From Desulfomonilaceae bacterium (GTDB lineage Bacteria; Desulfobacterota; Desulfomonilia; Desulfomonilales; Desulfomonilaceae), in NCBI GenBank assembly GCA_041662605.1, contig JBAZSD010000001.1:248001-312000 (forward strand): a DNA stretch of 64,000 bases, in the 5' to 3' direction. The first letter of the stretch is position 1, and every line of letters starts with the position of its first letter. Both the position numbers and the translations under genes were made by a program. Positions 41,052 through 51,093 of the stretch are shown here, one piece after another. The notes below the pieces were generated by a model. The model ran no database searches. It was not told where the DNA came from and was given only the letters and a program-made list of their open reading frames with translations.

Positions 41052-41495
41052 TTAGAATTTTTTTATAAGGACTACGCCGCCTAACAACATTGCGACACCT
41101 AGGATCCTCCAAATATTTATTGGATGCTCTTCATAACCTACCCATCCAAAATGGTCGAGCGCCAGCGATGTAATCATCTGCCCTGCAACAATTAACCCTA
41201 GAGTCGTCGCCGCCCCCAACTTGGGGACCAGTATGATGGACGCGAAAACCAGAAAAGCTCCAAGAATCCCGCCTGTCCACATCCACCATGGAATCCCTAT
41301 CAAGGTCTTCGCCGGGGGCAGTGGAGCGCCTGACATAGTCACATAAACGCTCAGACCTACCGCGCCTACTATAAATGATATAGCGGCGGCGACAGCGGGA
41401 TCTCCAGTCACCGAACCAAGCTGAGCGTTGATTCCAGCCTGGGTAGGAGAACAAGCCCCTGCTATCAGGGCCAATATTACGTAATACAAATCCAT
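41052..41495 (-). CDS. DUF606/YdcZ-type small transporter
   Basis: 147 residues with four to five membrane spans in the DUF606 form: ILALIAGACSPTQAGINAQLG start, PWWMWTGGILGAFLVFASIILVP, AATTLGLIVAGQMITSLALDHFGW and the closing RILGVAMLLGGVVLIKKF. The family is part of the drug/metabolite transporter clan; its substrate is unknown. It converges on the flippase gene with only 10 bp between stops, without an obvious terminator. Confidence 0.88.
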   Translation of the reverse strand: MDLYYVILALIAGACSPTQAGINAQLGSVTGDPAVAAAISFIVGAVGLSVYVTMSGAPLPPAKTLIGIPWWMWTGGILGAFLVFASIILVPKLGAATTLGLIVAGQMITSLALDHFGWVGYEEHPINIWRILGVAMLLGGVVLIKKF

Positions 41496-41548
41496 GAATA
41501 ACGCCTCTGAAAGTCAGATTTTCTTAAACACCAATCACAAAAAAAACA

Positions 41549-41581
41549 GAAAACGGAACCCTGTGCTAAGGTTCCGTTTTC
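41549..41581 (-). terminator. Terminator of the tig-clpP-clpX-lon operon
   Basis: GAAAACGGAACC and GGTTCCGTTTTC make a perfect 12-bp stem with a 9-base loop. On the minus strand it is followed by TGTTTTTTTTG. It stands 63 bp downstream of the 62-residue gene and fits as the end of its transcript. Confidence 0.85.
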
Positions 41582-41644
41582 AAATCCGTGCCTAAGATTC
41601 GTCAGCCACGGTGGGCTCACCTGGAAAAAACTGCGCGTTTTACT

Positions 41645-41833
41645 CTATGCTGCTACTACATCGTCTTCGATCGGCCACCGTCCCTGGTTGAGCCATCGAA
41701 CCAATGACGCGTCTATAGCGTCTTCGAAAACATCGCATCGAGATGCTATTTCTCTAAAGGAAAGACCCTGCTTAAGCATTGTATGAACATTCTCCGGTGT
41801 TAGCCTCACTCTTGATCCATCCATTTTTAGCAT
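41645..41833 (-). CDS. Small helix-turn-helix-like protein
   Basis: 62 residues with the helix-turn-helix-like pattern VHTMLKQGLSFREIASRCDVFEDAIDASLVRWL. AAAGGAG before the ATG is a strong site. It follows lon by 94 bp on the same strand and ends just before a strong terminator, so it is probably the last gene of the tig-clpP-clpX-lon operon or has its own short message. No family can be named; it might be a regulator of the operon or a small partner of Lon or ClpXP. Confidence 0.7.
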   Translation of the reverse strand: MLKMDGSRVRLTPENVHTMLKQGLSFREIASRCDVFEDAIDASLVRWLNQGRWPIEDDVVAA

Positions 41834-41927
41834 AAGTCACTCCTTTAATCCTTAATATACACTAATTAGTAAACTAACAATTGATCAAGTTCCCTATTCT
41901 ACAAGATTTCGTCAAACTTATCCTCAT

Positions 41928-44336
41928 TTATTGTTTGAGAACCGCAAAAGACTGCTCACCGACCTGCTCCGCAGGAATGAAAGCTTCCCTGATTTCAGGG
42001 AAAACAATCCTCAGAGCCTCATCCATGTGATCAACCAACAATATGTTGAGCCCCTTTTTGATCCTCTTGGGAACCTCAAAAAGGTCTTTTTCATTTTCTC
42101 GTGGTATAATTACCCTTGCTACGAGGGCTCGCCTGGCGGCAAGTAGCTTCTCTTTCAGACCTCCTATGGGCAAAATTCTCCCTCTTAAGGTTATTTCTCC
42201 CGTCATGGCAAGATCATTCGGAAAAGGTTGCTTCGTCAACGCCGAAAGAATAGCGGTTGTAATAGTTACGCCTGCTGATGGGCCATCTTTTGGAGTGGCT
42301 CCTTCCGGGACATGGATGTGGATGTCTATTTTATCGTAAAAATCAGGCTTTAGACCCAGGCTTAACGCTCGTGATCTTACGTAGCTCATAGAGGCTTGCG
42401 CGGATTCCTGCATAACTTCGCCAAGTTTACCAGTGACCGTAAATTTTCCGGAACCTGGCATGAGAGCGACCTCAACAGTCAGTAGTTCTCCTCCAACTTC
42501 TGTCCACGCCAGACCATTTGCTATACCCGTCTTGAAGGATTGTTCTTTTTCACCATACCTAAACTTTGGAGCGCCCAGAAATATCCCAATATCTCGCGGA
42601 GTAATCTCCATTCCATTGTTGATAGTTCCGTCTACAACTTTCCGGGCGACCTTCCTAAGAATCTTGGCAACTTGTCGTTCCAACTCCCTGACCCCGGCTT
42701 CACGGGTGTACCGTCTTGCGACGCGAATTAGAGCCTTGCGGGTGAAGGTAATCCGGCTTGAGGTAAGCCCATTGGCTTGGATCTGCTTTGGCGCTAGAAA
42801 GCGTTCAGCGATTCTCAGCTTTTCAAATTCGGTGTATCCAGGTAACCGAATTATCTCCATCCTATCCTGGAGTGGCGCTGGTATGCCATGCAGAGTGTTG
42901 GCCGTGGTAATAAACATCACCTTCGAAAGATCATAATCAATATCAAGATAATGATCATTGAAAGTGTGATTTTGCTCCGGATCCAGGACTTCCAGCAAAG
43001 CGGCGGACGGGTCCCCACGGAAATCCATGCTCATCTTGTCAACTTCATCCAGCAACATCACCGGGTTGATGGTCTGGCATTTCTTCATGCTTTGAATTAT
43101 TTTGCCCGGGAGAGCGCCAATGTATGTGCGTCTATGTCCCCTGATTTCGGCCTCGTCACGAACCCCGCCTAGCGATATTCTCACAAATTCCCTTCCTGTC
43201 GCCCGAGCGATGGATTTTGCAAGCGATGTCTTACCGACCCCTGGAGGCCCTACCAGGCAGAGAATGGGTCCTTTGATATCCGGCGCCAGTTTTTGGACCG
43301 CGAGATATTCTATTATCCTTTCTTTTACCTCTTTGAGACCGTAATGATCGTCATCGAGAATTTGCTGAGCGTTATTAATGGGAATTTCCGTTTCTGACAT
43401 GTCAGACCACGGCAGCACGAGGAACCAGTCAATATAATTCCTTACAACAGTGGCTTCCGCCGACATCGGCGCCATCATTTTCAGTTTTCGAATTTCTTTT
43501 CGAACCCGGGACTCGGCGTCTTGGGTAAGCTTCTTTTGTTTGAGTTGCTCCTCAATTTCGGCTATCTCGGTTTTGAACTCGTCTTTTTCACCCATTTCCT
43601 TCTGAATCGCTCGCATTTGCTCATTCAGGTAATATTCCTTCTGAGTCTTTTCCATCTGCTTTTTGACGCGTTCCCGAATTTTCTTTTCGATCTCCGAGAT
43701 CTCAATTTCGCTCTGCATCAACTCAAGTAAACGTTCTATCCGTTGACGAACCGAAGTTTTTTCCAGTAACGCCTGTTTATCTTCCAACTTCAGGCTGATT
43801 TGACCAGCGATCGTATCCGCCAGTCGCCCAGGTTCCTTTATGGATTTGATGGCGTTAAGGAACTCTTGGGGGGCTTTATTGTCGGTGGCCACGTAACTTT
43901 CGGAAACGTTGCGTAATCCCCTGGCCAAGGCCTGAATTTCAATCTCACGACCCGTAAATTCGTCTTCGATAGGAGTAATCTCCACCCGGAAATAAGGGTC
44001 ATCTTCAACGAAACGCTGTATAGAAGCCCTATAGCGTCCCTCCACAAAGATCTTTATTGTGTTGTCGGGCAATTTCAATAGTTGAATTATTTGTCCGACA
44101 ACACCGATAGAAAAGATGTCCTCCGCTTCAGGATTTGTCTGTTGGGCGTTTCTCTGTGAAGCGAGAAAAATCAGCTTCTCAGTCTTGATCGCGTTTTCCA
44201 CGGCCTTTATGGATCTGTCTCTTCCCACAAACAGTGGCGCTACCATATGAGGGAAAACAACAATGTCTCTAAGTGGCAAAAGCGGCAACACTATATTTGG
44301 CGAGACTATCGTTTCGTCTTTCTTTCCAAAAAACAT
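41928..44336 (-). CDS. lon: ATP-dependent Lon protease
   Basis: 802 residues, normal LonA. The N-terminal substrate-binding domain (LPLLPLRDIVVFPHMVAPLFVGR), AAA+ Walker A GPPGVGKT, Walker B MLLDEVDKM and the protease dyad (Ser in PKDGPSAG, Lys in GGLKEK) are all present. It degrades unfolded and regulatory proteins in the cytoplasm. It lies downstream of clpX in the order tig-clpP-clpX-lon, which is common in bacteria. Confidence 0.98.
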   Translation of the reverse strand: MFFGKKDETIVSPNIVLPLLPLRDIVVFPHMVAPLFVGRDRSIKAVENAIKTEKLIFLASQRNAQQTNPEAEDIFSIGVVGQIIQLLKLPDNTIKIFVEGRYRASIQRFVEDDPYFRVEITPIEDEFTGREIEIQALARGLRNVSESYVATDNKAPQEFLNAIKSIKEPGRLADTIAGQISLKLEDKQALLEKTSVRQRIERLLELMQSEIEISEIEKKIRERVKKQMEKTQKEYYLNEQMRAIQKEMGEKDEFKTEIAEIEEQLKQKKLTQDAESRVRKEIRKLKMMAPMSAEATVVRNYIDWFLVLPWSDMSETEIPINNAQQILDDDHYGLKEVKERIIEYLAVQKLAPDIKGPILCLVGPPGVGKTSLAKSIARATGREFVRISLGGVRDEAEIRGHRRTYIGALPGKIIQSMKKCQTINPVMLLDEVDKMSMDFRGDPSAALLEVLDPEQNHTFNDHYLDIDYDLSKVMFITTANTLHGIPAPLQDRMEIIRLPGYTEFEKLRIAERFLAPKQIQANGLTSSRITFTRKALIRVARRYTREAGVRELERQVAKILRKVARKVVDGTINNGMEITPRDIGIFLGAPKFRYGEKEQSFKTGIANGLAWTEVGGELLTVEVALMPGSGKFTVTGKLGEVMQESAQASMSYVRSRALSLGLKPDFYDKIDIHIHVPEGATPKDGPSAGVTITTAILSALTKQPFPNDLAMTGEITLRGRILPIGGLKEKLLAARRALVARVIIPRENEKDLFEVPKRIKKGLNILLVDHMDEALRIVFPEIREAFIPAEQVGEQSFAVLKQ

Positions 44337-44404
44337 TTTAAGCTACCTTATGTTTAGGAATTACAGAAAGGCTATCTTGTTAGGTCAACTTGCCGTCGAA
44401 TTTC

Positions 44405-45661
44405 TTAGGATGCGGATGTTTCGGCTTCTTTCTCAAAAACCAGAATACAGGGTGATCGTTTTTGTATTACATCGTCGTTCACGATAACTTCCTGAAGGTT
44501 CTTGAACTCGGGCAATTCGTACATTATGTCTAACATCGCCGCTTCGAGTATGGATCTAAGACCTCTCGCTCCGGTTTTACGATGCAGAGCCTGTGACGCT
44601 ACAGAGCGAAGAGCCTCATCGGTAAATCGCAGTTTGACCTGCTCAAAACCAAAAAGCTTCTTATATTGGCGTACCAGGGCGTTTTTAGGTTCGAGAAGTA
44701 TACGCACCAACGCTTCCTCATTGAGTTCATGGAGAGTCGCCGCGACCGGCAACCGCCCTACAAATTCAGGGATCAGCCCGTATCTGATCAGATCCTCCGG
44801 TTGAACCTGTTCAAGAAGGTCGGCTACATCATCATTCTTTGACCCGCCGATTTGAGCGTTGAATCCCATAGATTTCATGTTTAGTCGCTGTTGGACCACC
44901 TTATCCAGCCCCACAAACGCTCCTCCGCATATGAAGAGTATGTTCGTTGTGTCAACCTGTAAAAACTCCTGTTGCGGATGTTTGCGGCCACCTTTGGGCG
45001 GAACATTGGCCATGGTTCCTTCAACGATTTTTAACAAGGCCTGTTGAACACCTTCGCCGGACACGTCTCGAGTTATGCTCGGATTCTCGGTCTTGCGAGA
45101 TATTTTGTCGATTTCATCAATGTATACTATTCCTCGGCAAGCCCTTGATATGTCATAGTCAGCATTCTGCAGCAGGCTTAAAATAATGTTTTCAACGTCC
45201 TCACCTACGTATCCGGCCTCAGTCAAAGTCGTAGCGTCGGCGATTGCGAATGGAACGTTCAATATACGGGCTAGGGTCTGCGCCAATAGTGTCTTTCCCG
45301 AACCTGTCGGGCCGATTAACAGTATGTTGCTCTTCTGTAGTTCGACGCCATCCAGGTCGGGTTTGGAATCAATCCTCTTGTAATGGTTGTGCACAGCGAC
45401 TGATAGAATCTTTTTGGCCTGCTCCTGGCCTATCACATATTCATCCAGTGAAGCTTTAACCTCAGACGGGTTGGGAACTTTAGACTTACCTCGCCCCATC
45501 TCCTCTTTTTCATATTCTTCAGCAATAATTTCATTACAAAGTTCGATACATTCATCGCAAATGTATACAGTCGGTCCAGCAATCAATTTCCTGACTTCGT
45601 CCTGGCTTTTCCCACAAAATGAACAATAAAGAGAAGAAAAATTGCCTTTTCTTGCTGCCAT
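44405..45661 (-). CDS. clpX: ClpX ATPase, unfoldase of ClpXP
   Basis: 418 residues from the ATG at 45661 behind AAGGAGG; a longer frame to 45778 would overlap clpP and is unlikely. The N-terminal C4 zinc-binding domain (CSFCGK, YICDECIELC), Walker A GPTGSGKTLLAQ, Walker B IVYIDEIDK, and the C-terminal small domain are intact. It unfolds tagged proteins and feeds them to ClpP. Confidence 0.98.
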   Translation of the reverse strand: MAARKGNFSSLYCSFCGKSQDEVRKLIAGPTVYICDECIELCNEIIAEEYEKEEMGRGKSKVPNPSEVKASLDEYVIGQEQAKKILSVAVHNHYKRIDSKPDLDGVELQKSNILLIGPTGSGKTLLAQTLARILNVPFAIADATTLTEAGYVGEDVENIILSLLQNADYDISRACRGIVYIDEIDKISRKTENPSITRDVSGEGVQQALLKIVEGTMANVPPKGGRKHPQQEFLQVDTTNILFICGGAFVGLDKVVQQRLNMKSMGFNAQIGGSKNDDVADLLEQVQPEDLIRYGLIPEFVGRLPVAATLHELNEEALVRILLEPKNALVRQYKKLFGFEQVKLRFTDEALRSVASQALHRKTGARGLRSILEAAMLDIMYELPEFKNLQEVIVNDDVIQKRSPCILVFEKEAETSAS

Positions 45662-45746
45662 GTAATCCTCCTTCAGCGCGTCCTCATGAGGGCGATTTAC
45701 CATGCCGGCGCTCACCCTCAAGAAAACGTCTGAGTATTTCCCTAAC

Positions 45747-46352
45747 CTAAGCTTTGTTCCTGAGATCAGAAATTGCACGATGGGTTAGCACATTATCAAC
45801 TATCCCATATTCCACCGCTTCTTCTCCGCTCATGAAATAGTCCCGTTCCGTATCCGACTCGATCCGTTCCAAGGGTTGGCCCGTGTGTTCTACCAATATC
45901 CTGTTCAGCTCACTACGCATTCTCAGGATTTCACGAGCGTGTATTTCAATGTCCGTAGCCTGTCCCTGGAAACCTCCCATAGGCTGATGTATCAGAATTC
46001 TGGCATGAGGCAACGCATGCCGCTTCCCTTTGGTGCCTGCGGCAAGAAGCAGGGCGGCCATTGACGCTGCTTGACCAATACAGATTGTTTGAATTTCCGG
46101 TTTTATGTATTTCATGGTGTCATAAATCGCTAGACCGGACGTCACTACTCCACCAGGAGAGTTGATATAGAAATTGATGTCCTTATCAGGATCGTCACTC
46201 TCCAAAAAAAGGAGCTGGGCGATGATGAGATTTGCCACCATATCGTCTACGGCGGTACCCAAAAAGACAATTCGCTCCTTTAAGAGGCGCGAGTAGATGT
46301 CATACGATCGTTCACCACGGCTAGTCTGTTCTACAACAATTGGAACCAACAT
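45747..46352 (-). CDS. clpP: ClpP protease subunit
   Basis: 201 residues. The Ser-His-Asp triad is in place: GQAASMAALLLAAG, ARILIHQPMGG and the late ERDYFMSGEEAVEYGIVD. It forms the proteolytic barrel with ClpX. The gene lies 23 bp behind tig and 85 bp before clpX. Confidence 0.98.
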   Translation of the reverse strand: MLVPIVVEQTSRGERSYDIYSRLLKERIVFLGTAVDDMVANLIIAQLLFLESDDPDKDINFYINSPGGVVTSGLAIYDTMKYIKPEIQTICIGQAASMAALLLAAGTKGKRHALPHARILIHQPMGGFQGQATDIEIHAREILRMRSELNRILVEHTGQPLERIESDTERDYFMSGEEAVEYGIVDNVLTHRAISDLRNKA

Positions 46353-46375
46353 TATTCATCTCTCTCTTTTCGTAA

Positions 46376-47695
46376 TTATTCGGCCGATTCCGTTTCCTGC
46401 TCTGAATAGGCCTTTTCTGTAATGTCAGATTGACTTTCAATAAATGAATATATTTTGTCTTCAAGTAAAGAAGATGTGAAATTGTCCATCGTCTGATTTT
46501 CTTCCAACTGGTCTTTCAAGAAATCAGGAGTCCAACCGAAAATCTTTGCGCGCTTTTCCAGTTCCGAATTTATTTCGTCTCCGCTTACCTGAATCTCTTC
46601 TTTTTCTCCAATGCCCTTAATAATTAGACCTGCCTTTACCTGTTCCATGGCTCTCGGTTTTATCGAGTCACGCTGAGCCTTATCAGGCATGGGAAACCTC
46701 TTCATGTCTATTCCCTGGCGGGCAAGATTTTCCCTTGCGCCCATAACTATGTCGTCGATTCGCGATTCAACCAGTGATTCGGGAGCTTCAAAGGGATTAG
46801 CTTCGATAATCTTTTCAACGATCTGCTTCCTCAATTGCTGCGTGGTGTCCATATCAAATGAGCGTCGCAAATCTTCAGTAACTTGTTTTTTTAAATCATC
46901 CAAAGACTCAAAGTCTCCGGCGTCTTTAGCCAGCTCGTCGTTAAGTTCAGGAACGACTCTCTCTTTGGCTTCCTTTATAGTTATGGTAAAAGTCACTGGC
47001 TTTCCGGCCAATTCCTTCCGTGGAAAGTCATCTGCGAGATCATACGTTATCGTGGCCGGTTCTCCGACCTTCAACCCAATTATTTTCGAGTCAAAATCCG
47101 GTAGATAAAAGTTTCTCCCGATTTCCAGGTGATAATCTTTTACGGTCAAAGATTTGACGGTCTCACCCTCAGCCACCGCCTCAATATCCACGACTGTATG
47201 GTCGCCATCCTGAATATCCCTGTCCTCAGTTATTGGAACCAATCTCGCTTGTCTTTGCCTCACGGATTCCAATCGCTCGTCGACCTCTTTATCCTGGACC
47301 TCTCGAATCGTCTTTTCCAAAGATAGACCTTTATATCCCTGCACATCGAGTTCAGGAGGGGCTTCTATTTCTACCGTGTAAATAAACGGTTTTCCCGCTT
47401 CTAAAGGCTCTTGGTCCAAATGGATCACTGTTATTGGCTTGATTTTCTTTTCGTCCAGCCCAAGCTCAAAAGTCTCTTCAATAATCTTCTTGGCCGCGTC
47501 ACTTTGGACTTGTTCCCTAAACAAGTTCTTCAGGATCTCCATAGGGACTTTCCCTCTACGAAACCCCTTGATTTGGGCGTTTTTTTTGAGATCCTTGTAC
47601 TGTGCGTCGAGTGTTTCTGAAACTCGATCTTGAGGAACTTCGAAAGTCACTTTTTTTCTGACAGCGCTTAGATCTTCAACCTGAATGTTTGTCAT
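46376..47695 (-). CDS. tig: Trigger factor, ribosome-bound chaperone
   Basis: 439 residues from the ATG at 47695 behind AGAGGAG; the 28 extra codons upstream in the open frame are unlikely. The three domains are visible: ribosome-binding tail loop with the signature GFRRGKVP, FKBP-type PPIase (IGRNFYLPDFDSKIIGLKVG, ELAGKPVTFTITIKEAKE) and the helical C-terminal domain. It helps nascent proteins fold. The same PPIase wording occurs in the radical SAM fusion at 12.9 kb. Confidence 0.97.
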   Translation of the reverse strand: MTNIQVEDLSAVRKKVTFEVPQDRVSETLDAQYKDLKKNAQIKGFRRGKVPMEILKNLFREQVQSDAAKKIIEETFELGLDEKKIKPITVIHLDQEPLEAGKPFIYTVEIEAPPELDVQGYKGLSLEKTIREVQDKEVDERLESVRQRQARLVPITEDRDIQDGDHTVVDIEAVAEGETVKSLTVKDYHLEIGRNFYLPDFDSKIIGLKVGEPATITYDLADDFPRKELAGKPVTFTITIKEAKERVVPELNDELAKDAGDFESLDDLKKQVTEDLRRSFDMDTTQQLRKQIVEKIIEANPFEAPESLVESRIDDIVMGARENLARQGIDMKRFPMPDKAQRDSIKPRAMEQVKAGLIIKGIGEKEEIQVSGDEINSELEKRAKIFGWTPDFLKDQLEENQTMDNFTSSLLEDKIYSFIESQSDITEKAYSEQETESAE

Positions 47696-47933
47696 GACTC
47701 CTCTTTCACATAAATATTTGGCCACACCGATGGGGTCAGAAGATTTGAAATCAAAACCTGGCGGAATGGACACTGTCAACTAACATTTTTATTATACTTC
47801 TCTACGCTGCAAAAGGGAAGTTTATGAAATCCGTAACTTCCTCACTAGGTTCATTTTTCTTGAACGGCATATCGGATTCTGTTAGGGATTTCTTTCTTGC
47901 CATTTTTCGAAATAGTAACGGAGAAAATCGACT

Positions 47934-48911
47934 TTGTCCTCAAATCCAGCAAGAGTCATTCCCGTCATAAGTGTGGTGGTTCCAGTATATAATGAAGAAG
48001 CCACCGTAGTCATCCTGGTCAACAGGTTGAACGATGTGTTTAGCAAGCTACAGGTAGATTGGGAATTGGTCTTTGCGCTGGATCCTTGCACAGACCACAC
48101 TGAAGATAAGATCCTTGAACTTATAGGCGCAGGCTTCCCAATTCGCCTCGTTAAGTTCTCCAGACGTTTCGGTAAACCTCTTTCAGTGATTGCCGGTCTC
48201 CGTCATTGTCTTGGAGAAGCATGCGTAGTAATCGACTCGGACCTTCAAGACCCACCTGAACTCATCGGAGAAATGATCGATAAATGGCGGGATGGAAATC
48301 TGGTTGTCATAGCCCAGAGGACATCGAGGCTAGGGGAAAATTTCTTTTATCTAAAGGCTGCGGAACTTTTTTATTGGATTCTGGACAAGTTTTCTGAGGT
48401 CAAGATACCTAGAAATAGCGGTGACTTTCGGTTGCTGGATAAACGGGTTGTCGATGAAATGCTCAAGATCCACGAAAGACACGGATTCTTAAGAGGTTTG
48501 ACCGCTTTGGTAGGTTTCAAGACCGCTATAATCCCATTTCAAAGGAATCCAAGACTAGCTGGAAAGACTCAAATTTCGGTTTTAGGAGCTGTCGGCATAG
48601 CGCTCGACGGGATCGTCCCATTTTCTAAAGCGCCGATACGACTTGTCCTGGCCCTGGGTCTAGTCATATTCAGCGCAGGACTTGTATCCGGGTTGGTCTT
48701 CACCATCTGGGGATTATTCAGGGGCTTTAGCGATAACTCGGGCCTACATGCGTTACTTTTGTCGTTCTGGATGTTATTTGGATTGACCATAGGTTGTCTT
48801 GGCATAGTCGGTGAGTATGTTTTGCGTTGTTACGAAGACTCCAGGGGCCGACCCTTATTTATAGTCGAGAAGATCGTGGAATCGGAAAATCTGATGAGGA
48901 AAATGCAATAG
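47934..48911 (+). CDS. Family 2 glycosyltransferase, GtrB/DPM-like
   Basis: 325 residues starting with TTG behind GGAG. GT-A domain: ISVVVPVYNEE, IDSDLQDPPE (metal DxD region), GDFRLLDKRVV and ERHGFLRGL. Two C-terminal membrane spans (LVLALGLVIFSAGLVSGLVF and ALLLSFWMLFGLTIGCLGIV) are typical of GtrB or DPM-like enzymes that load sugars on undecaprenyl phosphate at the inner membrane. The following epimerase and lptG on the same strand suggest a surface glycan unit. Confidence 0.9.
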   Translation: MSSNPARVIPVISVVVPVYNEEATVVILVNRLNDVFSKLQVDWELVFALDPCTDHTEDKILELIGAGFPIRLVKFSRRFGKPLSVIAGLRHCLGEACVVIDSDLQDPPELIGEMIDKWRDGNLVVIAQRTSRLGENFFYLKAAELFYWILDKFSEVKIPRNSGDFRLLDKRVVDEMLKIHERHGFLRGLTALVGFKTAIIPFQRNPRLAGKTQISVLGAVGIALDGIVPFSKAPIRLVLALGLVIFSAGLVSGLVFTIWGLFRGFSDNSGLHALLLSFWMLFGLTIGCLGIVGEYVLRCYEDSRGRPLFIVEKIVESENLMRKMQ

Positions 48912-49007
48912 TTTCAAATTGTCCCTTCGAGATTTTGAAATATCCATACGCGACTCACGGAAGATTTCTCATTAATTGTTTAAAGTCTTTTTCGTACGGG
49001 TAGAATT

Positions 49008-49988
49008 ATGAAGGTTTTTGTTACCGGTGGCGCAGGATTCATAGGAAGCCACATTGTTGATGAACTAGTTAGACGTGATTTCGAAGTAATAGTATACGAC
49101 AATCTCTCCACAGGTTACGAGCGCCACCTGCAATCCGGATTATCCAAAGGGGGTGTTGGATTGATAGTCGGCGATATTCTTGATCTCCCTAACATGATTA
49201 ACTCCATGAAGGGATCTGAGTTGGTCTTCCATCTGGCCGCAAATGCGGATGTCAGGGGAGGAAAAGCAAATACCGCCGTAGATCTGGAGCAAAACATCGT
49301 CGGAACCCACAATGTGCTTGAGGCGATGAGGATCAATCACGTTCCCGAAATCGTTTTTACTAGTTCAGCTACAGTATATGGGGAACCGGACATCTTCCCT
49401 ACCCCGGAGAACTACGCCCCACTCCAAACATCGCTTTACGGGGCGTCAAAATTCTCTGCCGAAGCGATGATTCAGGCTTATGGAGAATATTTCGGGATTC
49501 GCAGCTACATGTTTAGGTTTGTCTCCTGGATTGGCGAACGATATTCACACGGAGTGGTTTATGACTTCATCAAGAAGCTCAAAACAAACCCTAATGAGAT
49601 GGAGATTCTGGGCGATGGAAACCAGCGAAAATCTTATCTGCACGTTGAAGATGGCGTTAGAGGAATCTTTCTATCCATGCAGAATATTAGAGAACAAAAA
49701 AATGTGATAAATCTGGGGCATGAAGATTACATGAACGTGAAACGACTAGCCTCGATAGTGATAGAAGAAATGGGTCTCAAGGATGTGACATTCCGTTATA
49801 CTGGTGGAGTCCGGGGCTGGCTTGGAGACAGCCCATTTGTTCATCTGGACATAAGAAAAATCGAATCCGCAGGTTTTAAACCCCAGGTGTCTATAGAACA
49901 GGGAATTCGGAGAACCGCCAGGTATCTTCTGGAAAACGAGTGGCTACTGGAATCTCGTCCATCCGGTGGCGCCGGTTCCAGACTCTAG
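49008..49988 (+). CDS. NAD-dependent sugar epimerase/dehydratase
   Basis: 326 residues of the extended SDR family. NAD-binding GGAGFIGSHIVDEL, then VFHLAANADVRG, SSATVYGE and catalytic Y-x3-K in SLYGASKFSAEAMI. UDP-glucose 4-epimerase-like, but the sugar cannot be fixed from sequence. It would supply NDP-sugar for the preceding glycosyltransferase (96 bp upstream). lptG follows 16 bp on. Confidence 0.9.
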   Translation: MKVFVTGGAGFIGSHIVDELVRRDFEVIVYDNLSTGYERHLQSGLSKGGVGLIVGDILDLPNMINSMKGSELVFHLAANADVRGGKANTAVDLEQNIVGTHNVLEAMRINHVPEIVFTSSATVYGEPDIFPTPENYAPLQTSLYGASKFSAEAMIQAYGEYFGIRSYMFRFVSWIGERYSHGVVYDFIKKLKTNPNEMEILGDGNQRKSYLHVEDGVRGIFLSMQNIREQKNVINLGHEDYMNVKRLASIVIEEMGLKDVTFRYTGGVRGWLGDSPFVHLDIRKIESAGFKPQVSIEQGIRRTARYLLENEWLLESRPSGGAGSRL

Positions 49989-50004
49989 GTGAGCGATAGG
50001 CAAT

Positions 50005-51093
50005 TTGAGAATTCTAGACAGATATATCATCCGTGAGTTCATGAAAATATTCTTAATTTGTCTCACAGTGTTTGTATTTGTATTTTTACTCATCGAGATC
50101 ACCGACAAAATTAAGTATTACTTTCAATACAACCCTCCCGGATTCCTGATGCTGAAATATTTCCTTGTAAAGATTCCGGGCTATCTTTTTTTTGCTTTAC
50201 CGATGGCGATTTTACTCGCCGGGATGCTCACGCTTCTTTTGATGGCGAAGCATTCCGAATTGATAGCAATGCAGGCAGGTGGTATTGACGCTATTAGCAT
50301 AGCCAAACCTGTAATAATTGTTGGTTTAATAGGGTCGGCATTTATGTTTCTATCCAATGAAACGATCATCCCCTGGTCTAACCGATATAGCGAGTATATT
50401 CAAAATGTAGAAATAGCAGGTAAAAGAGAAACCACATTCGTGCGATTTGATCAAATATGGCTCAAATCGGCGGACTCAATTACGCATATCAGAAAATATG
50501 ACAGGCATAATCTTACCCTGGAAAGAGTTTCGGTCATACGCTGGGATAGCCATTTCAATTTCGTCGACAGGGTTGTTGCGGATAAAGCCAAGTGGTGGAA
50601 CAATCAGTGGATTTTTTATGGAGTAAGTCGGACTGTTAAAAAGCTGGACGGCAACTTTGTTGTGGACACAATTCCATCTATGAAAGGCCCCTTGGACAAA
50701 AAGCCAAGTGACTTTGAAAAAGGAGAAACGCCAACTAAGGAGATGAATCTCACCCAATTGGGCGAACTAATAGACAAACTTGATTCCGAGGGGCAAACTC
50801 CCACTCGCTATCTGGTCGACTGGCATGACAAAATCGCATTTCCTCTTGTATGTCTCATCATGGCTGCGCTAAGTGTTCCATTCGCTGTGCGTGCAGGGCC
50901 GCGAGGCGGAGGAGTCGCAATCGGGCTTGCGGGTTCACTCGTGATAGCTTTTAGTTATTGGATCGTGCATACCATGTTCATCGCATTGGGACATGGAGGT
51001 TACATCCCGCCTATTGTGGCCGCCTGGGCGGCAAATGCCTTATTCGGACTCGCCGCCGGCATACTCCTGTTGAACGCTTGTACATCAATTTGA
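50005..51093 (+). CDS. lptG: LPS export permease LptG/LptF type
   Basis: 362 residues of the YjgP/YjgQ family, starting with TTG. The N-terminal pair of spans (MKIFLICLTVFVFVFLLIEI), a PGYLFFALPMAILLAGMLTLLLMAKHSELIAMQAGG block and the late transmembrane bundle (IAFPLVCLIMAALSVPFAV, GGVAIGLAGSLVIAFSYWIVH) flank a periplasmic beta-jellyroll. With LptF and LptB it lifts LPS from the inner membrane. Only one such gene is here, so the LptF/LptB partners lie elsewhere. Letter assignment (F or G) is not certain. Confidence 0.88.
   Translation: MRILDRYIIREFMKIFLICLTVFVFVFLLIEITDKIKYYFQYNPPGFLMLKYFLVKIPGYLFFALPMAILLAGMLTLLLMAKHSELIAMQAGGIDAISIAKPVIIVGLIGSAFMFLSNETIIPWSNRYSEYIQNVEIAGKRETTFVRFDQIWLKSADSITHIRKYDRHNLTLERVSVIRWDSHFNFVDRVVADKAKWWNNQWIFYGVSRTVKKLDGNFVVDTIPSMKGPLDKKPSDFEKGETPTKEMNLTQLGELIDKLDSEGQTPTRYLVDWHDKIAFPLVCLIMAALSVPFAVRAGPRGGGVAIGLAGSLVIAFSYWIVHTMFIALGHGGYIPPIVAAWAANALFGLAAGILLLNACTSI

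Noticed and set aside
47690..47790. Possible tRNA-Leu-like stretch before tig (TGGCGGAAT and TTTCAAAT pieces)
   Set aside because: No acceptor stem or T-arm could be formed; only short chance matches.
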